Below are positions 14,501 through 26,316 of a stretch of 64,000 nt of DNA, in pieces; position 1 is the stretch's first letter, and every line of letters starts with the position of its first letter. The notes below the pieces were generated by a model. That model was not told where the DNA came from, made no database searches, and was given only the letters and a program-made list of their open reading frames with translations. A program made the position numbers and the translations under genes. Source of the stretch: Phascolomyces articulosus (lineage: Eukaryota > Mucoromycota > Mucoromycetes > Mucorales > Lichtheimiaceae); contig JAIXMP010000004.1 in NCBI GenBank assembly GCA_025677815.1, forward strand, positions 1,302,001 to 1,366,000, written 5' to 3'.

Positions 14501-15530
14501 ATAATCTTACAAAATAGAATAAGCATAAAGTCTACCATTTATTCTTTTCTGACTGTACCTTTTCTCAATTTAGTGCAATGGAGTTTCTGCAACAAAGTGA
14601 TCTACTTAAAATTGAAGATATTCTTCCTTTCTTCCCCGACTTTGTATTAATTGACGATTTCAAGGTAAGTTGATCTCTTTTTTAATAAATCCTTTGAATG
14701 TAACACTATTTATACCAAATTTAAACCATCCCATACCCACTTTGTTTTAATTAATCAAAATAGGATGAGATCTGCCAAGCACTTGAGGATTATAATATCC
14801 ATATTGAAGAATTAAAAGCAGAAATGGATGAAGCTACAAAAAGCGCAGAAAGCATTCGCTTGGACATCCGAGAATTAAAATCAAGGTAAAACAAAATTTA
14901 GAAGCATTATTAAATCCATGTGATAAATATGTTTTTAACTAGATTGGTTTTATTACTATTTATTTAGATTTGCGTTGATCAACGCAGTAGAAAAATGTTA
15001 TCTTTGTCATTACCCACTTTTGACACGTCAATTTTATATCTTCCCTTGTCAACATGCATTTCATGCTGATTGTCTTATCGACGAAGTATGTGATATTGTG
15101 TGATCTTTTTCACTTTGAAGCTATTTACCCAATATAATTACTGAACTTGATGTTTAATTGATTCCTATAGACTACTAAATACCTTTCGACAAGACAAATC
15201 CGTCGACTTGCCGATCTCCAAGAACAACTGTCGCGTGAACTTAGCAATGCGCGTAACAAGGGGACGACAGCTCCTAATATGGGAGCAACAGCAAAACTTA
15301 TGAGTGCAGCCGCTGGTAATATCAAAGGAGTCATTTTCCCTGGTGACGCTGCAGCGCTTGACGGAGCACAAAATGACCCACGATTAGGACATGCTGAACA
15401 ATTGAAAGACGAATTGGACGAAATTGTCGCAAGTGAATGTGCCTTATGTGGAGATATCATGATTAAATCGATTGATCAACCGTTTATTGCAGATGATGAT
15501 ACAGAGGTAGTTGCTTCTTGGACAGTATAA
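10716..15530 (+). CDS. VPS18: Vacuolar sorting protein Vps18/Pep3 (HOPS/CORVET, RING)
   Basis: Core subunit of the HOPS and CORVET tethering complexes that drive fusion at endosomes and vacuoles. A multi-exon gene starting MSLIDDFN. The N-terminal beta-propeller is visible from PARLVDMVVSNDILVMAVE through ITRKPGDGKIVKMFFDPTGRHLIV and GLIYETCLEP. The alpha-solenoid follows (YLEKAQYDMALQYCKDPAQKDKV, YFAESAVPFEEVTLKF, WLVEIYLSKLNDL). A coiled-coil segment near 14800-14885 leads into a C-terminal RING: CYLCHYPLLTRQFYIFPCQHAFHADC, and after an intron, ECALCGDI. Full length appears present. A T42 run sits in one intron. Tandem with FAR11 (228 bp gap) and convergent with the next gene (189 bp). Confidence 0.92.
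11467..11508. repeat. Homopolymer T(42) tract in a VPS18 intron
   Basis: Forty-two consecutive T on the + strand inside an intron between the exons ending LSKLK and beginning GVTISSIAWN. It is longer than any other homopolymer in the window. It may be a true tract or partly a sequencing/assembly length error. Confidence 0.9.
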
Positions 15531-15719
15531 AAAAATAAATATATCATTTATTGTCATTGCTAAAATGGATTTTTGGTGTTGATGTTCTTTTTTGATTTAA
15601 AAAATATGTTTATGGGTGTGGGAGGAAAGAAAGAAAGAAAGAAAGAGAAAAAAGATAACCATATGAATATTTGGGGAAGGGGGATAAAAACTATAATAGA
15701 GAATGGGGTAAAACAACAT

Positions 15720-17377
15720 TTAGAACTCCCATTTGTGGAGATTTTCATCCATGAAAAAGTTAACCATATTCTTGACATGCTTGCCACCAGGCGTTTTTGG
15801 TCTGGTATCTTTGATTTTAAGTGCTGTTTCCGGAGATAGACTCTTTCTGTGTTGCTGCTGCTGTTGATTTTGATTAGCAGAATTGGATGCTCCCACCTGA
15901 GCAAATGATTCGAAACGTTGTCGAAGTTGATCCACCTCAGGTGTTTCTGGTCGAGGTAAAGAAGTGACACTGTTAGGCGAAAGTGATGATCTGAGAATAG
16001 ATTGATCTGTAACTGTCGTGGGTATATTAGAGGTATGATTAGTAGCAGCAGCTACTTCAGCATCATGTTCACTTTCAGCATCTTCTACGGCCTCTCGTTG
16101 TTCATTAATAGCATTCGATGGTTGGCTATCGCCAGATCGTTGCGATGCGCTTGAAGTTACTGAAACTGCTGTCTCTGGTACATCAGGTTGCTTGTCGTTG
16201 CTCAAAAGCTCGTCCTCTTTCTTTACTTCTTCGGTAATGCTTTCTGTTGTTGAAGCTTCTTGTTCTTCCGACAAACCAGCAGTCGACACAGAACTCGATT
16301 TACCACTGGCATTGGATGAACCAGTGTTACATTCGGTAGTAGAAACATCAGGTGCTGTTACAAGGGTATCATTATTATTGTCATCATCATTTTTCACAGA
16401 TTTCGCAACAGGTCGTCGAGTTCCCTAAATAAATAAATAAATTTACAAATATTAATTGTCATCATTTTTCTACAGATCATATATTATCTCTCTAATAATT
16501 CGGATACAATACCGTGGGCTTCTTTTGTTGTTGCGTTATGGCTGTTGGCTTGCTATCTTTTTGCGATCGACGTGGGATACCTGCTTTGCTGGTATCTTTG
16601 ACTATCGTCTTTTGAGTCTGCTTAACTGGTACTTTCACCCGGCCATTAGCTGAGGTTGGTCTTTGAGTTAGGCGGGTCTGCTGTGAAGTTGTGGTACGAC
16701 GGGTTTCACCCGTTCCCGTTGTACTACCGGCAGTCTTTTTTGTCGTTGTTGCTGATGAGGTTTTACGTGCAGCAGTAGAAGGTGTAGGCAACTTGGATCC
16801 AGATCCACTTGCTGGTTTTTTTTGTTTGATAGTAAGTCGGCGTAACCATGCAATATCTTGCTCAGCAACTGTTTGCGAAGGACTGCCATAAAGATACCTT
16901 TTCTTTGCTCTAAAAATCGATCAATATTTATTAAAAAAAACGTGTTCATAGATGAAAGACGATATATTCACACACACAAACAAAATAACATACTTTTCCA
17001 CTGTTTCATCATGTTGTTTAATAATATCCAACCATTTTTGAACCACATCATCGGCTTCAAGGATGTATCCAAGGGCAGGTTTACTGATAAAACATGAATA
17101 TTAGTAAAAGAAAAAAAAAAGTCATTATTATCGCTATAGAATCAGCAATGGTCAAAAGCGCTGAACGTGTCATTGTCAAACAAAATCAATTGTACCTTCC
17201 GAGGGACGTTCTTAATTCAGAATTCTTGGTGTTTAAATCTTTAGCATCTGCCACAGTAAGAGCAATCGATTTTTCAAGAATAATAGAGATATTGGCATCA
17301 TTGAGTAGTTTTGTCAACTCATCTTTCCCACCACGAGTAACGGCAAGTGTACGCTCCATTTGTCCGGTTTCGGTCAT
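15720..17377 (-). CDS. Basic Ser/Thr/Pro-rich protein with SxLP/SxIP-like EB1-binding motifs (candidate microtubule plus-end protein)
   Basis: Four exons read on the minus strand (about 17377-17196, 17081-16997, 16909-16513 and 16425-15720). The helical N-terminus (MTETGQMERTLAV ... KLLNDANISIILEKSIAL, then EADDVVQKWLDIIKQHDETVEK) leads to KKRYLYGSPSQTVAEQDIAWLRRL. A very basic Thr/Ser/Lys/Pro region follows, with SKLPTPSTAARK and SKAGIPRRSQ, then an acidic Ser-rich stretch, a Gln run and a distinct end containing RPKTPGGKHVKNMVNFF. SKLPTP in basic context closely resembles the SxIP motif that binds EB1-family proteins. Kar9-like function is a guess only. A 5' UTR intron (donor near 17466) would place the start at 17377; an ATG at 17446 is the alternative. 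Confidence 0.6.
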
Positions 17378-17446
17378 CTTTTGACAGATGTATTGATCCG
17401 TAACTAAGTTATCATAAAAGATGTTAGTTGTAATGTTTCGGTTCAT

Positions 17447-19500
17447 TGCCTTTTATAACTTCTTACCTTAATGTTGGGTAACACTGGTTTGAAAAAAGAG
17501 GTGAAAGGTCAAGTTGCTGCGCAATGGCAACCCCAAAACAAAAACTGGGTGGTTTGCGTTGAGTTGGTGTAGGTGTCACGAAAAAAAAAGAGGAGATTGC
17601 CAATATACTGAGTTGCTCAAAAATAAATATCCAGAATACCATGTGGCACTTGGCGATAATAATTGACACCTTATTGATTATTATTATATCATTATATTTT
17701 TAATATATCCCTATCTATTATTTTCATTCATTCTCACACCCACACACTTGACACACGTTTGTTTTCTGGTTTCGTTCTTTATGTTTCATACAGGTGCAAT
17801 GTTTCGTTGTCTAACTAAATATCATTGTTATTCGTAGCTTTGTTATACTCCTTGATTAAGTAGAATTGAACCTGTTTTTTAAGTGATCATAAACCTATTA
17901 GGAGAAGTTTGAATATTAGAAACGATATATGAACCAGTACAATGAATCCTGTAATAAACTTTTTACTCCTAATATTAAAGGATAATTATGTAAGGGTTAA
18001 ATGATCAGAATTTAAATACATTCTAAAATGACATCCAAAATAATCAGTCCTATGATAATATTCTATCTGGCTCGTAAATGGTAGATGATGGATGAAGAGA
18101 AAGACAATAAGGACTATATTATAAGCAGGTATATATAGATTACATTGTGCGAAGAACCCAGCTACGTATTATAGATTGCCGCTGACAACAATGGTTCCAT
18201 AACTCATTATACGTATCATAGTGGATGCAACCTTCTTTAATCCCTTATTGTCAATGATTGATAGGATGAATGTAGATATAAACAATAAACAATAAAACGG
18301 GGTTATTTCTATTTTTTATAAACAATAAGCTCGTTTTTTCTTTTCTCTCGACTATATACCAATCATAACCCTTCTTTTTGTAGAAAGAAGTAAATATTAT
18401 ATTGATTAATGAAATTTAATTATTTGCTGTATAAATTGGCCATAGATATATATATACCATAAAAGTTATGTTTAACATCATCATATTATATCAACGATCT
18501 ACTTTTGTCGTGTTTTGCGAAGAAATATTTCAGTGATGGAGGCATTATTAAAAAATATATTTATAAATAATTAATGTTTTAACCACAAAAAAAATTTCTT
18601 TTCAATCTCTCTCTCTTTCTCATACGTACATTCAATGATCAAACGAGGTTCGGCCAAAGTTAAGATGATGAAAAGCACTAGTAATCATGCTTTAGTATAA
18701 CATATATATTTAGTTACAAGAGAATAAGCACAAGATAGACTTAGTTAATTGTTGTTGGATAATAGCATTTGTACCTTTAAAGAAGATCGAATATTATTCT
18801 GAATACACCTATAATGTATCAAATTGGAACTACGTGTTGTAAAAAAAGGTCTATGTTTGTGATCTATAGATGAGCTGTTTGAATTTCCAGCTATATAAAG
18901 TGATCCGACAATCTTTCTAAAGGGTGTCATTTTGTGTATTATTTTATGTGTGCACCCTGTTCGTCCATTAATTTATTTACTAAAATTACAATTTTATATA
19001 AGCTACACAATCGAATTCCACATAATAGAAACTAATACTATTTATTATTAATCGAAAGAAATTTATTTGATAGGCACGTATCCTTTTTAGTAATGACTGA
19101 TTGACAAACATATATCGTCAAACTATCCAACTGCATTTAAAAGTGCCTGGATGCTCGACTACTCTTCTGCCATGTTATATACTACTTCTCTTTACGTATT
19201 GATTCTCTTTATTAAGAATAAACACATCCAGATGGTATAAATACATTGAATTCATGGTCTACATAAGCATAATACTCATTGATTGATCTGATTTTTACCA
19301 GTATATCTTGGTACAGCATATAACAAGTATAAATGTGTTGCTTTGAGAGCCATTCGAAAGTAAATTTTATGATGCATAACTTTGCTTTGAATCTGACAAC
19401 AAAAAAAATATAGCTCAGCCATCACTTTTTTTTTAAAAAAAAAAAACTTCGGCTTTAGTTTTTTTGCATATATTTCATCGATCGATACTCTGTTTTAGCC
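17447..19500. other. Gene-poor spacer of about 2 kb
   Basis: AT-rich with no ORF showing domain-like content on either strand. It contains the probable 5' UTR exon of the preceding minus-strand gene (about 17467-17670), a CT-rich stretch near 18605-18620 and a T9A12 tract at 19426-19446 just upstream of the next start codon. Confidence 0.5.
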
Positions 19501-20362
19501 ATGCCAAAGATCCTTTTTGACGAAGAAGGGGATGCCATTGGTGCGCATGAAGACTTATTAGTGACTGAAGAAGAATCGATCCAACCCATCATGAATGACA
19601 ATTCAGAAGACGATTCAGACGATGATGCTCCCGAAGCTATTTCTGCCACATCAGCCAAAGACTTTATTTTACAAGCCCAGAAATCTCGAAAAGACGTATT
19701 AGCACGGTAAAATTAGTTTTTTTATATATAAAACCTGAATCTTGACTTTTTTTAGATTGTGGATCCCCTAATGAATCGTTTTTTTTTAAAAAAAAATATA
19801 AAACAATAGTGCGGCTGCAGAAGAAAAAAATAAAAGACGTCAACGAGAACAACGACTAAAAGAACAAAAACAAGGCAGTCAACGAGAATTAAAACAACAG
19901 CAAAAGAGAAAATTAGAAGAGGAAGTAGAAAAAGTGGGCGAAGAAGAAGATAAATCAGAGGAAGAAGGAGAAGAAGAAGAGCAACAAAATGAAGAAAGCG
20001 GTGACTTTTTACCAGAGGAACTTTTGGCTCAGGCAGCAGAGGAAGAAAAAGTAAAAAGAAACCATTTGAAAGCTGAAGATTTGGAACGATTATTAGCAGA
20101 AGCAGAGGAAGAAGATAATCAACAATCAGCGAAAGAACAACGAAAAAAGAAACGAAAAACACAAGCTGGCGTGAGACAAGTGGGTGAATATACAGTCAAG
20201 GTGCTTAGCAAACGTCCTCGAGCACCCGTTGTGGATCAGGAACTCAAAAACTTCAAGGATAATCATACATTGCACCGTAAAAACCTTCCACGAAAATCAG
20301 CCTTATTGCAACGAAGTGAAGGTGTTGTTGGAAAAGCTGCATCACAATTTCGACGTAGATAA
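19501..20362 (+). CDS. UTP16: Utp16/Bud21-like U3 snoRNP-associated nucleolar protein
   Basis: Small, highly charged protein (about 250 residues) thought to act in 18S pre-rRNA processing within the SSU processome. Two exons, 19501-19706 and 19810-20362. MPKILFDEEGDAIG is followed by an acidic stretch and DAPEAISATSAKDFILQAQKSRKDV, the conserved region of this family. A Lys/Glu/Gln coiled coil comes next, then SGDFLPEELLAQA and KAEDLERLLAE. The basic C-terminus has KKKRKTQAGVRQVGEYTVKVL and ends ASQFRRR. The DAPE(A/V) plus FLPxELL layout supports Utp16; the low-complexity composition keeps confidence moderate. A T9A9 tract is in the intron. Convergent with PAAF1 (155 bp apart). Confidence 0.72.
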
Positions 20363-20517
20363 ACCCTATTTTTTTATTTTTTTTTGTATAAATTTTCACC
20401 TCTGCATACGATAAAACCCAATCCGCACACACATGCATATAACACACCCTACTAATCAATCAAAAATGAAAGCATCCTCATTTCACACACTCTTTTTTAT
20501 TACAATTAGTCAACTAT

Positions 20518-22829
20518 TTAATAAATCTTGATATATCCTTCACGATTACAACATAGTAGTTGATGTTTGTTTGCAAAATTTTCGGTTATTAATGAGATAT
20601 CATTGATGGATTCGAGTTCATTTCCAGAGTATTCAGTAGATACTTGAAGATTGCTGTTGTTTTGGACTGCATTTAAAAGGTTGTTTGTAGAATAGATGCT
20701 TCCATCAGCTATATATATATAAAGTAACCGACATTAGGGTGATTAGATAATATACTTAGTATATATAGAAAGCACGGAATCAAGATGTGGATTATATATA
20801 CATAAAACTCACCATTTGATACAAATACAAATACTTCACCATCATTGGATCGTCTGATTCCAAGACCAGTAACAGCATGATCGGATCGTTGCCATTCAAG
20901 TTTTGGTCTATCTAAATTGGATAATTCAAATACTTCTACTATCCCATTTTCACCTCCTACAAGTACGATCTTGGTGATTGGATCATATTGAAGAGCAGAC
21001 ACTTTAGTTGCATCAGTTTCAATCGAGAAAATCTATGAACACAAAAAATTATCATGAATATAGATGCTCGATAATTAGATGCACCATGATCATCAGTACC
21101 TTAACCAGAAGAAGAAAGAGCCTGTTTAAATACCTCTTCTTTTGTTCCAAGATGAATACCTCTGACAGATCCATCGTTTAAGCCAACAAGAACCAATTTA
21201 TCACCTGTGTCAACCTCACGTTCGTCTATATTGTTGTAAGAGAGAAAAATGGTTAATGAAGTGAATAAATGTAATCCAGAGCTATTCTTCTCGAAAGAAA
21301 AAAGAGTGTTGCCATGAAAAATGACATACCAAGTGTGCTAAGATCAACAGGCTCATAATTATCTGGTAACGATGTCAATATCATGGTTGTTACAGGTACT
21401 TGATAATTCCCTAGTACAGCTATAGAAGCACCGCTTCCTAAATATATGTACGAAGTGATGAGTATGTGGTATTTTGATATAAAATTTTTCATTGCATCTC
21501 ATATTTATTTACCACAATGCCATAAACGAATAGTGCCATCTTTCGAGGATGCTAATTTGATGTACCAGCGACAAAAAAAAGCCTTAGTATATAAATATGG
21601 ATATGTAAGATTTTTTCGTTCTATTTCTAAATTTTGCCACATACTCAACACATTTCGTCCTACTGATACAATGGCCAAATCCGTAATACCTATATTTATG
21701 TACGTATATGAGTAAAAACTTTATACGTCATCTACCATTATGGAAAGAAAAAAAACAAAAATATAGATACCTGCAGTATGGCCAGTAAGTGTCACTGGGT
21801 TACTTCCATCATCAACTGACCAAATTTTGGCTTGGAAATCTGATCCACCACTTAAAAGCACTAGAAAAAAAGGTACATTTCATTTACTTGTCCGCCTTCC
21901 TACTTCCTCTATACAACCATATATATGGAGAACATATTACCTTGGTTACTAGGGAAAAAACGTACTGTAGTAACATCTGCAACATGTCCTTTCATTATTG
22001 TCTATAGTAATCCATAACATATATGAATATCGTGTTTATATAATGAATATGCCACTATAGAATAATCTACCTGAGTTTCACCATCTTGTATCGAAGCAAC
22101 AATGATATGTTGCTCTTGAGTATAAGCACATAGTCGACCTTCATGTGAAGCATCAATAGCAAGAACCTTTTAATGTTATGCAATAGAAACAAAGAAATGT
22201 CAATTAGAACGATAAGATAATGTAATATATTAAACTGTTACTATAATCACTAACAGGTTTACTTAAGGCCGATTTCCATTCTTTCCATGGTGCATAAATG
22301 GTAATATCTTTAGCACCCACTTGTGAACATGAAGTAATTAAGGTTCTCTATACAAATAAAGATAATTACCCGATAAAATCCCCCGGAAAAAAATACAAAA
22401 GAAAAAATAATGATGATTAAACTAATTCCACTATTATGCCAACTATTTACTAATGCACATTCAATGTATTTATTCAATGGATATTCTCTTTATTTACCGA
22501 ATTAATATATTCCACATCGACTCCATTTTCACCATGAATAGCTACTTTTTGTTCACCTTGAACTCGATCCACCTTGACAGTACCATGGATCGATGTATCA
22601 TCTATATTAAAGTACAAATAGTGAGCCGGCAACTAGAGCAGTCATGACTAAAAGAACAATACAAAACTTGACAACAATCTTTCCCGAAATTCGACAAGAG
22701 ATTACTTTATAAGTTACCTTTTCGATAACCTGATATCCAAAACGAAGTGTCTGTTGTACTATGATCACTAATTTCAGGAATGAGATCATGCCAATCGGGT
22801 TGTGGACAAATTTGTGGCAAGTAAATCAT
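20518..22829 (-). CDS. RPN14: Proteasomal ATPase-associated factor (PAAF1/Rpn14), WD40 protein
   Basis: Assembly chaperone of the 19S regulatory particle; the WD40 propeller binds a base ATPase (Rpt6 in yeast). Many small exons on the minus strand. It begins MIYLPQICPQPDW, and the repeats include VLAIDASHEGRLCAY, MKGHVADVTTVRFFPS, LLSGGSDFQAKIWSVDDG, LTGHTAGITDLAIVSVGRNV, SSSKDGTIRLWHCGSGASIAVL, KLVLVGLNDGSVRGIHLG and VSALQYDPITKIVLVGGENGIVEVFEL. It ends CCNREGYIKIY. The pair of repeats RFFPS..VLLSGG.D and GRNV.S.S.DGT.RLW matches human PAAF1 closely, which separates it from other WD40 proteins. Confidence 0.85.
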
Positions 22830-23149
22830 TACGTATGACGCGTTTTTTTTGTGAATGATATTGAAGAAGGATGAGAAAACGCAGAAAGAGCGGGGAAAGT
22901 AAGATTTGAATCAACCTGCATTAAAAAACAAACATAAGGTTTTTGATTTGGGACATTATTATTATTATTATTTTTTATGAGAGTTTTTTTAACATATTTA
23001 CTCGACAAAGAGAAAAAAAATATAACACACTAACTAAGCTATAGAAACTATGAGGAGATAGTAAAATAAAATCATTTACAAAAGAAGAAAAGAAACTAAT
23101 ATTGAAACTATGACACGTCATGTTTGAAAGAGGTGAAAGGCTTTGTTTT

Positions 23150-24574
23150 TTATTGCTGCCTTGCCATTTCACCTGGTGTAATATGTAAATTACCAAATTG
23201 TTGTTGAAATTGAATTGAATTCATACGTTCTCTTTGCGAAGAATCCACAAGGTGAATAGGTTCATGAGTTAATGAATCATGTTGTTGGGCATGATGTGCT
23301 AGTAATGAAGATGATGAAGTATGTTGTGGATGAGGTTGTTGCTGTGGATGATGATGTGGGTGAGGATGATGTTGATGATCATTTGGATGCATTCGATGAT
23401 TATTCATGTATTCATTCCCTGGTGGTGGTGGTGCTGTTGTAGTATTATATCCACCTCCACCTCCTATTATTGATGAAGAAGAGGAATCACTTTTAAGACC
23501 TTCAATATTGTTTTCTAACTCCCTGATCTTTTCCTGGTATCGTGTTACTTCGATTTGAAGTTCTTTTATATGATCCACAGATAATTTGAGAATGGTTCCT
23601 TTGTTGATAGCTCGAGTATTAGTACCTCCTTGACTAGTAGATACAGACATTACATTTGAACTTGTAGGTGCTGTTTCTAATAAATGTTCTGGTAACAACA
23701 TGCATAATTCTATATACCATCTTGCATATCAGTATATAATAGCCATCGTCATCAAGAATTAAATCATAAAGAAAATAATAATTGAGTGATATGATACATT
23801 ACCATGAATTCGTTCATTGATATTATCACGTCTTCGTCTTTCTACTGCATTATGCGATTCACGACGTCGGCGGCGTTTCTCGAATATTTCCTGCAGACTA
23901 ATCAACCAAATTAGTATTTGTTTGTTATTCTTCAGCTTTTTTAGCGCCAAGTTTCCTTATTCAACAAACATCCCCTTAAAAAAGTAAAAAGAAATGATAT
24001 CACATAATACAAAAAAAAAAAAAAAAACAATGAATATATTTATTTTTTTGTTTATATATACATACTTTCGTTGTTGTGTTTCGTCTTCTTCTCCTGTAGT
24101 AAGTCCGTCCAATTGACTTGTTGATGTAGAAGGTGAAACAATTAATTCATTACGACCTCCTCCAGGTCCATTAAAGATGGGTGGTGATTGACCGAATGAA
24201 GAACCCACGGAATCCATACTAGTACCGAACCAATTGTGGGAATTGGCTTCACCAAATGGAATACCGCGAGTACCTGTTGTTGTTGAAGTAGGGCTCATTG
24301 CAAGTGAAGCGGCACCAAAGCTATAAGAGGAAGTAGAAGTATTATATGTTGCGGCAGTGTTATTTCGTACAGGAACAGCACCTACGGTGGTATGTGAACT
24401 TCCCCCATTATTGGATTGTTGTGGGTCATGATTGGGATGGATACCGCCACCACCGCTAGCGCTTCCGGTAGATGTAGAAGGATGGAAAGCGTGCGGCTCG
24501 TGCTGTTGTTGTGGATGATGATGATTATGTTGGTGTGCTTCTGGATTAAAATGTTGCTGTGTTGGTGAATACAT
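23150..24574 (-). CDS. bHLH transcription factor, TFE/USF-like
   Basis: Nuclear E-box-binding regulator. Exon 1 (24574 to about 24066) is His/Gln/Ser/Gly-rich and probably disordered. Exon 2 ends in the basic region KRRRRRESHNAVERRRRDNI, with the His-Glu-Arg pattern that reads class B E-boxes (CACGTG). Exon 3 completes helix 1 (NERIHELCMLLPEHLLE). A loop of about 25 residues rich in Ser/Thr/Asn follows, then helix 2 (NKGTILKLSVDHIKELQ) and a short heptad stretch (VTRYQEKIRELENNIEGL). The remainder is His/Pro/Gln-rich. The NKGTILK..VD.I..LQ helix is most like MITF/TFE3 and fungal relatives. The target genes are not evident. Confidence 0.85.
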
Positions 24575-26316
24575 TTTAAATTATATACTATATTATATAT
24601 AGTTATTCTTATATGTTAAGTAGTGGATGATGATGTTGTTGTTGTTTTGTTTACTGTTTTAAAGAAGGAGAAGAAGAAGAAAAGGAAAGAGGGAGATGAG
24701 GAAGAGGAAAGAAATGGAAAAAAGCAAGACTAGCAAAAGGCAGATGTGAGAAAAAAACAAGAGCATCTGACTTCCTTTTAAAGACACTTGTGATCTGCAA
24801 GCTGTCGGCAAGTTTTTTTTTTCACCATCATCATTCTATAAATGTTTGAAGCAATTTTATCATGATATAACAATAGAATAATATCATCTAAATTTATTAA
24901 GATGATACTGAGTAGTACCTGTAATAATTCTCTTCAATGTTTTGATTACTAATAGATGAAGTCATTCTATTTGTATTAACACCATTATTATTGTATTAGG
25001 TCTTACATCATTGATAAATTGTACAACGTCAATGATTATATATTTTGTATAACAAATTTCCTCAGCTTGAGGTTGCTTTTTTCATATCGCATTTGTAAAT
25101 ATATCATAGAACGTCCTAGAAGGAAAATTGTAATCTTTCAAAAAATGATTGTTATATATAATAAAATTTCCAAATAAAAGAGAACTTATCAAATAACAAT
25201 AGCATATACTAACAATAGCAGTTTCGTATGTACCATGATGCAACAAGAAAAAAACGTATTCATTTCATTTTTTTTATGTAATCGGATATGGTTACATTTT
25301 GGTGGTGAATGTATTACCGCAATTTTTGATATACGGTTATAATATCTAAAATGATAAATAATGATAACTTTTGGCTAACAATGCAAATAATACTACCTAA
25401 AATAGATATTGTTGGTTTGGTTAAAGAATAAAAACTTGGTATATATTCATGCGTCGGTGCACGGTACCAGTATGTATCAAGTTCAAACGGAGCATTATGA
25501 CAACCATGATGGTGATTATAATTATAATTTTGTTTTTATTTATAAATAAAAACAAAAAAAGAGAAAAAAAGAAATTAAACAAATAAATAAATAAAGAAGC
25601 ATACATGTCTTTCTCTAGGAGGCGTGCCTGAAGAACAAACAAATTCTTACTTTTCCTTTTCTTCATGATCTTTTTGTAAATTATAATATCAGTTACTTGG
25701 TAACCAAGTAATGTTTTTTGTTTATTAATTTATATTAAAACAAAAGAGACCATCACCATTGATACCAAGGAGGCTTTTCTCATATTTTCACTGTAGGTCA
25801 TGGCAATAAGAACAAAGGATTGTGTTCGTTGTTGATAAAAGAGGCCATTAAACTCTCAGGTATACTGAAGAATATCCCTAATTTGTATATAACTACTTGA
25901 AAATTAATGAATTTCTAAGTGTATATATTGGTGTCTTGATTGTAACAGAAAGATAATAGCCGTCTTCTGGAGGTGCTCGCCAGAAGAATCCAAAGATCTG
26001 GTTTTTTTTTTTTTGTTTCTTTTGTAAATCTTGGAATAATATATAGATTGTCGATTTCACCTTGAATATTCTTCATAAAATTAATATCTCATTAATCGGG
26101 ATACAGAAAAAGTTTTTTACTCTCATCTGCCAAAAACTTCATGGGTGCCGCACTATCATTCATTATTCTTTGAGGCTTAACACACAAAACTGAGGGGTTT
26201 TCTTCCTTTCAAGAAAGCTTTCCACTCCTCTCTCTCACTCTCACTCACTCTCTCTGTCTTCTTCGTTATACTTTTCTATTATATACACATTTCTTCTCTC
26301 TGTACTCGCTTCCAAT
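24575..26316. other. Gene-poor region upstream of the bHLH gene
   Basis: AT-rich, with no convincing exon. It contains purine-rich leader sequence at 24660-24730, a perfect 19-nt palindrome at 25693-25711, a short stem-loop at 25963-25987 and a CT-rich block at 26215-26305 that precedes a possible relic gene. Confidence 0.5.
25693..25711. repeat. Perfect 19-nt palindrome
   Basis: TTACTTGGT-A-ACCAAGTAA: 9-bp arms around a single base. The size suits a dimeric-factor binding site or a small hairpin; the function is unknown. Confidence 0.6.

Noticed and set aside
19752..20162. 136-codon very hydrophobic minus-strand frame
   Set aside because: It is the mirror of the Glu/Lys-rich UTP16 exon (GAA/AAG read backwards gives Phe/Leu), not a membrane protein.
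25963..25987. Short stem-loop TCTTCTGG/CCAGAAGA
   Set aside because: 8-bp arms are within chance expectation over 64 kb and no further RNA structure or transcription signal supports an RNA gene.
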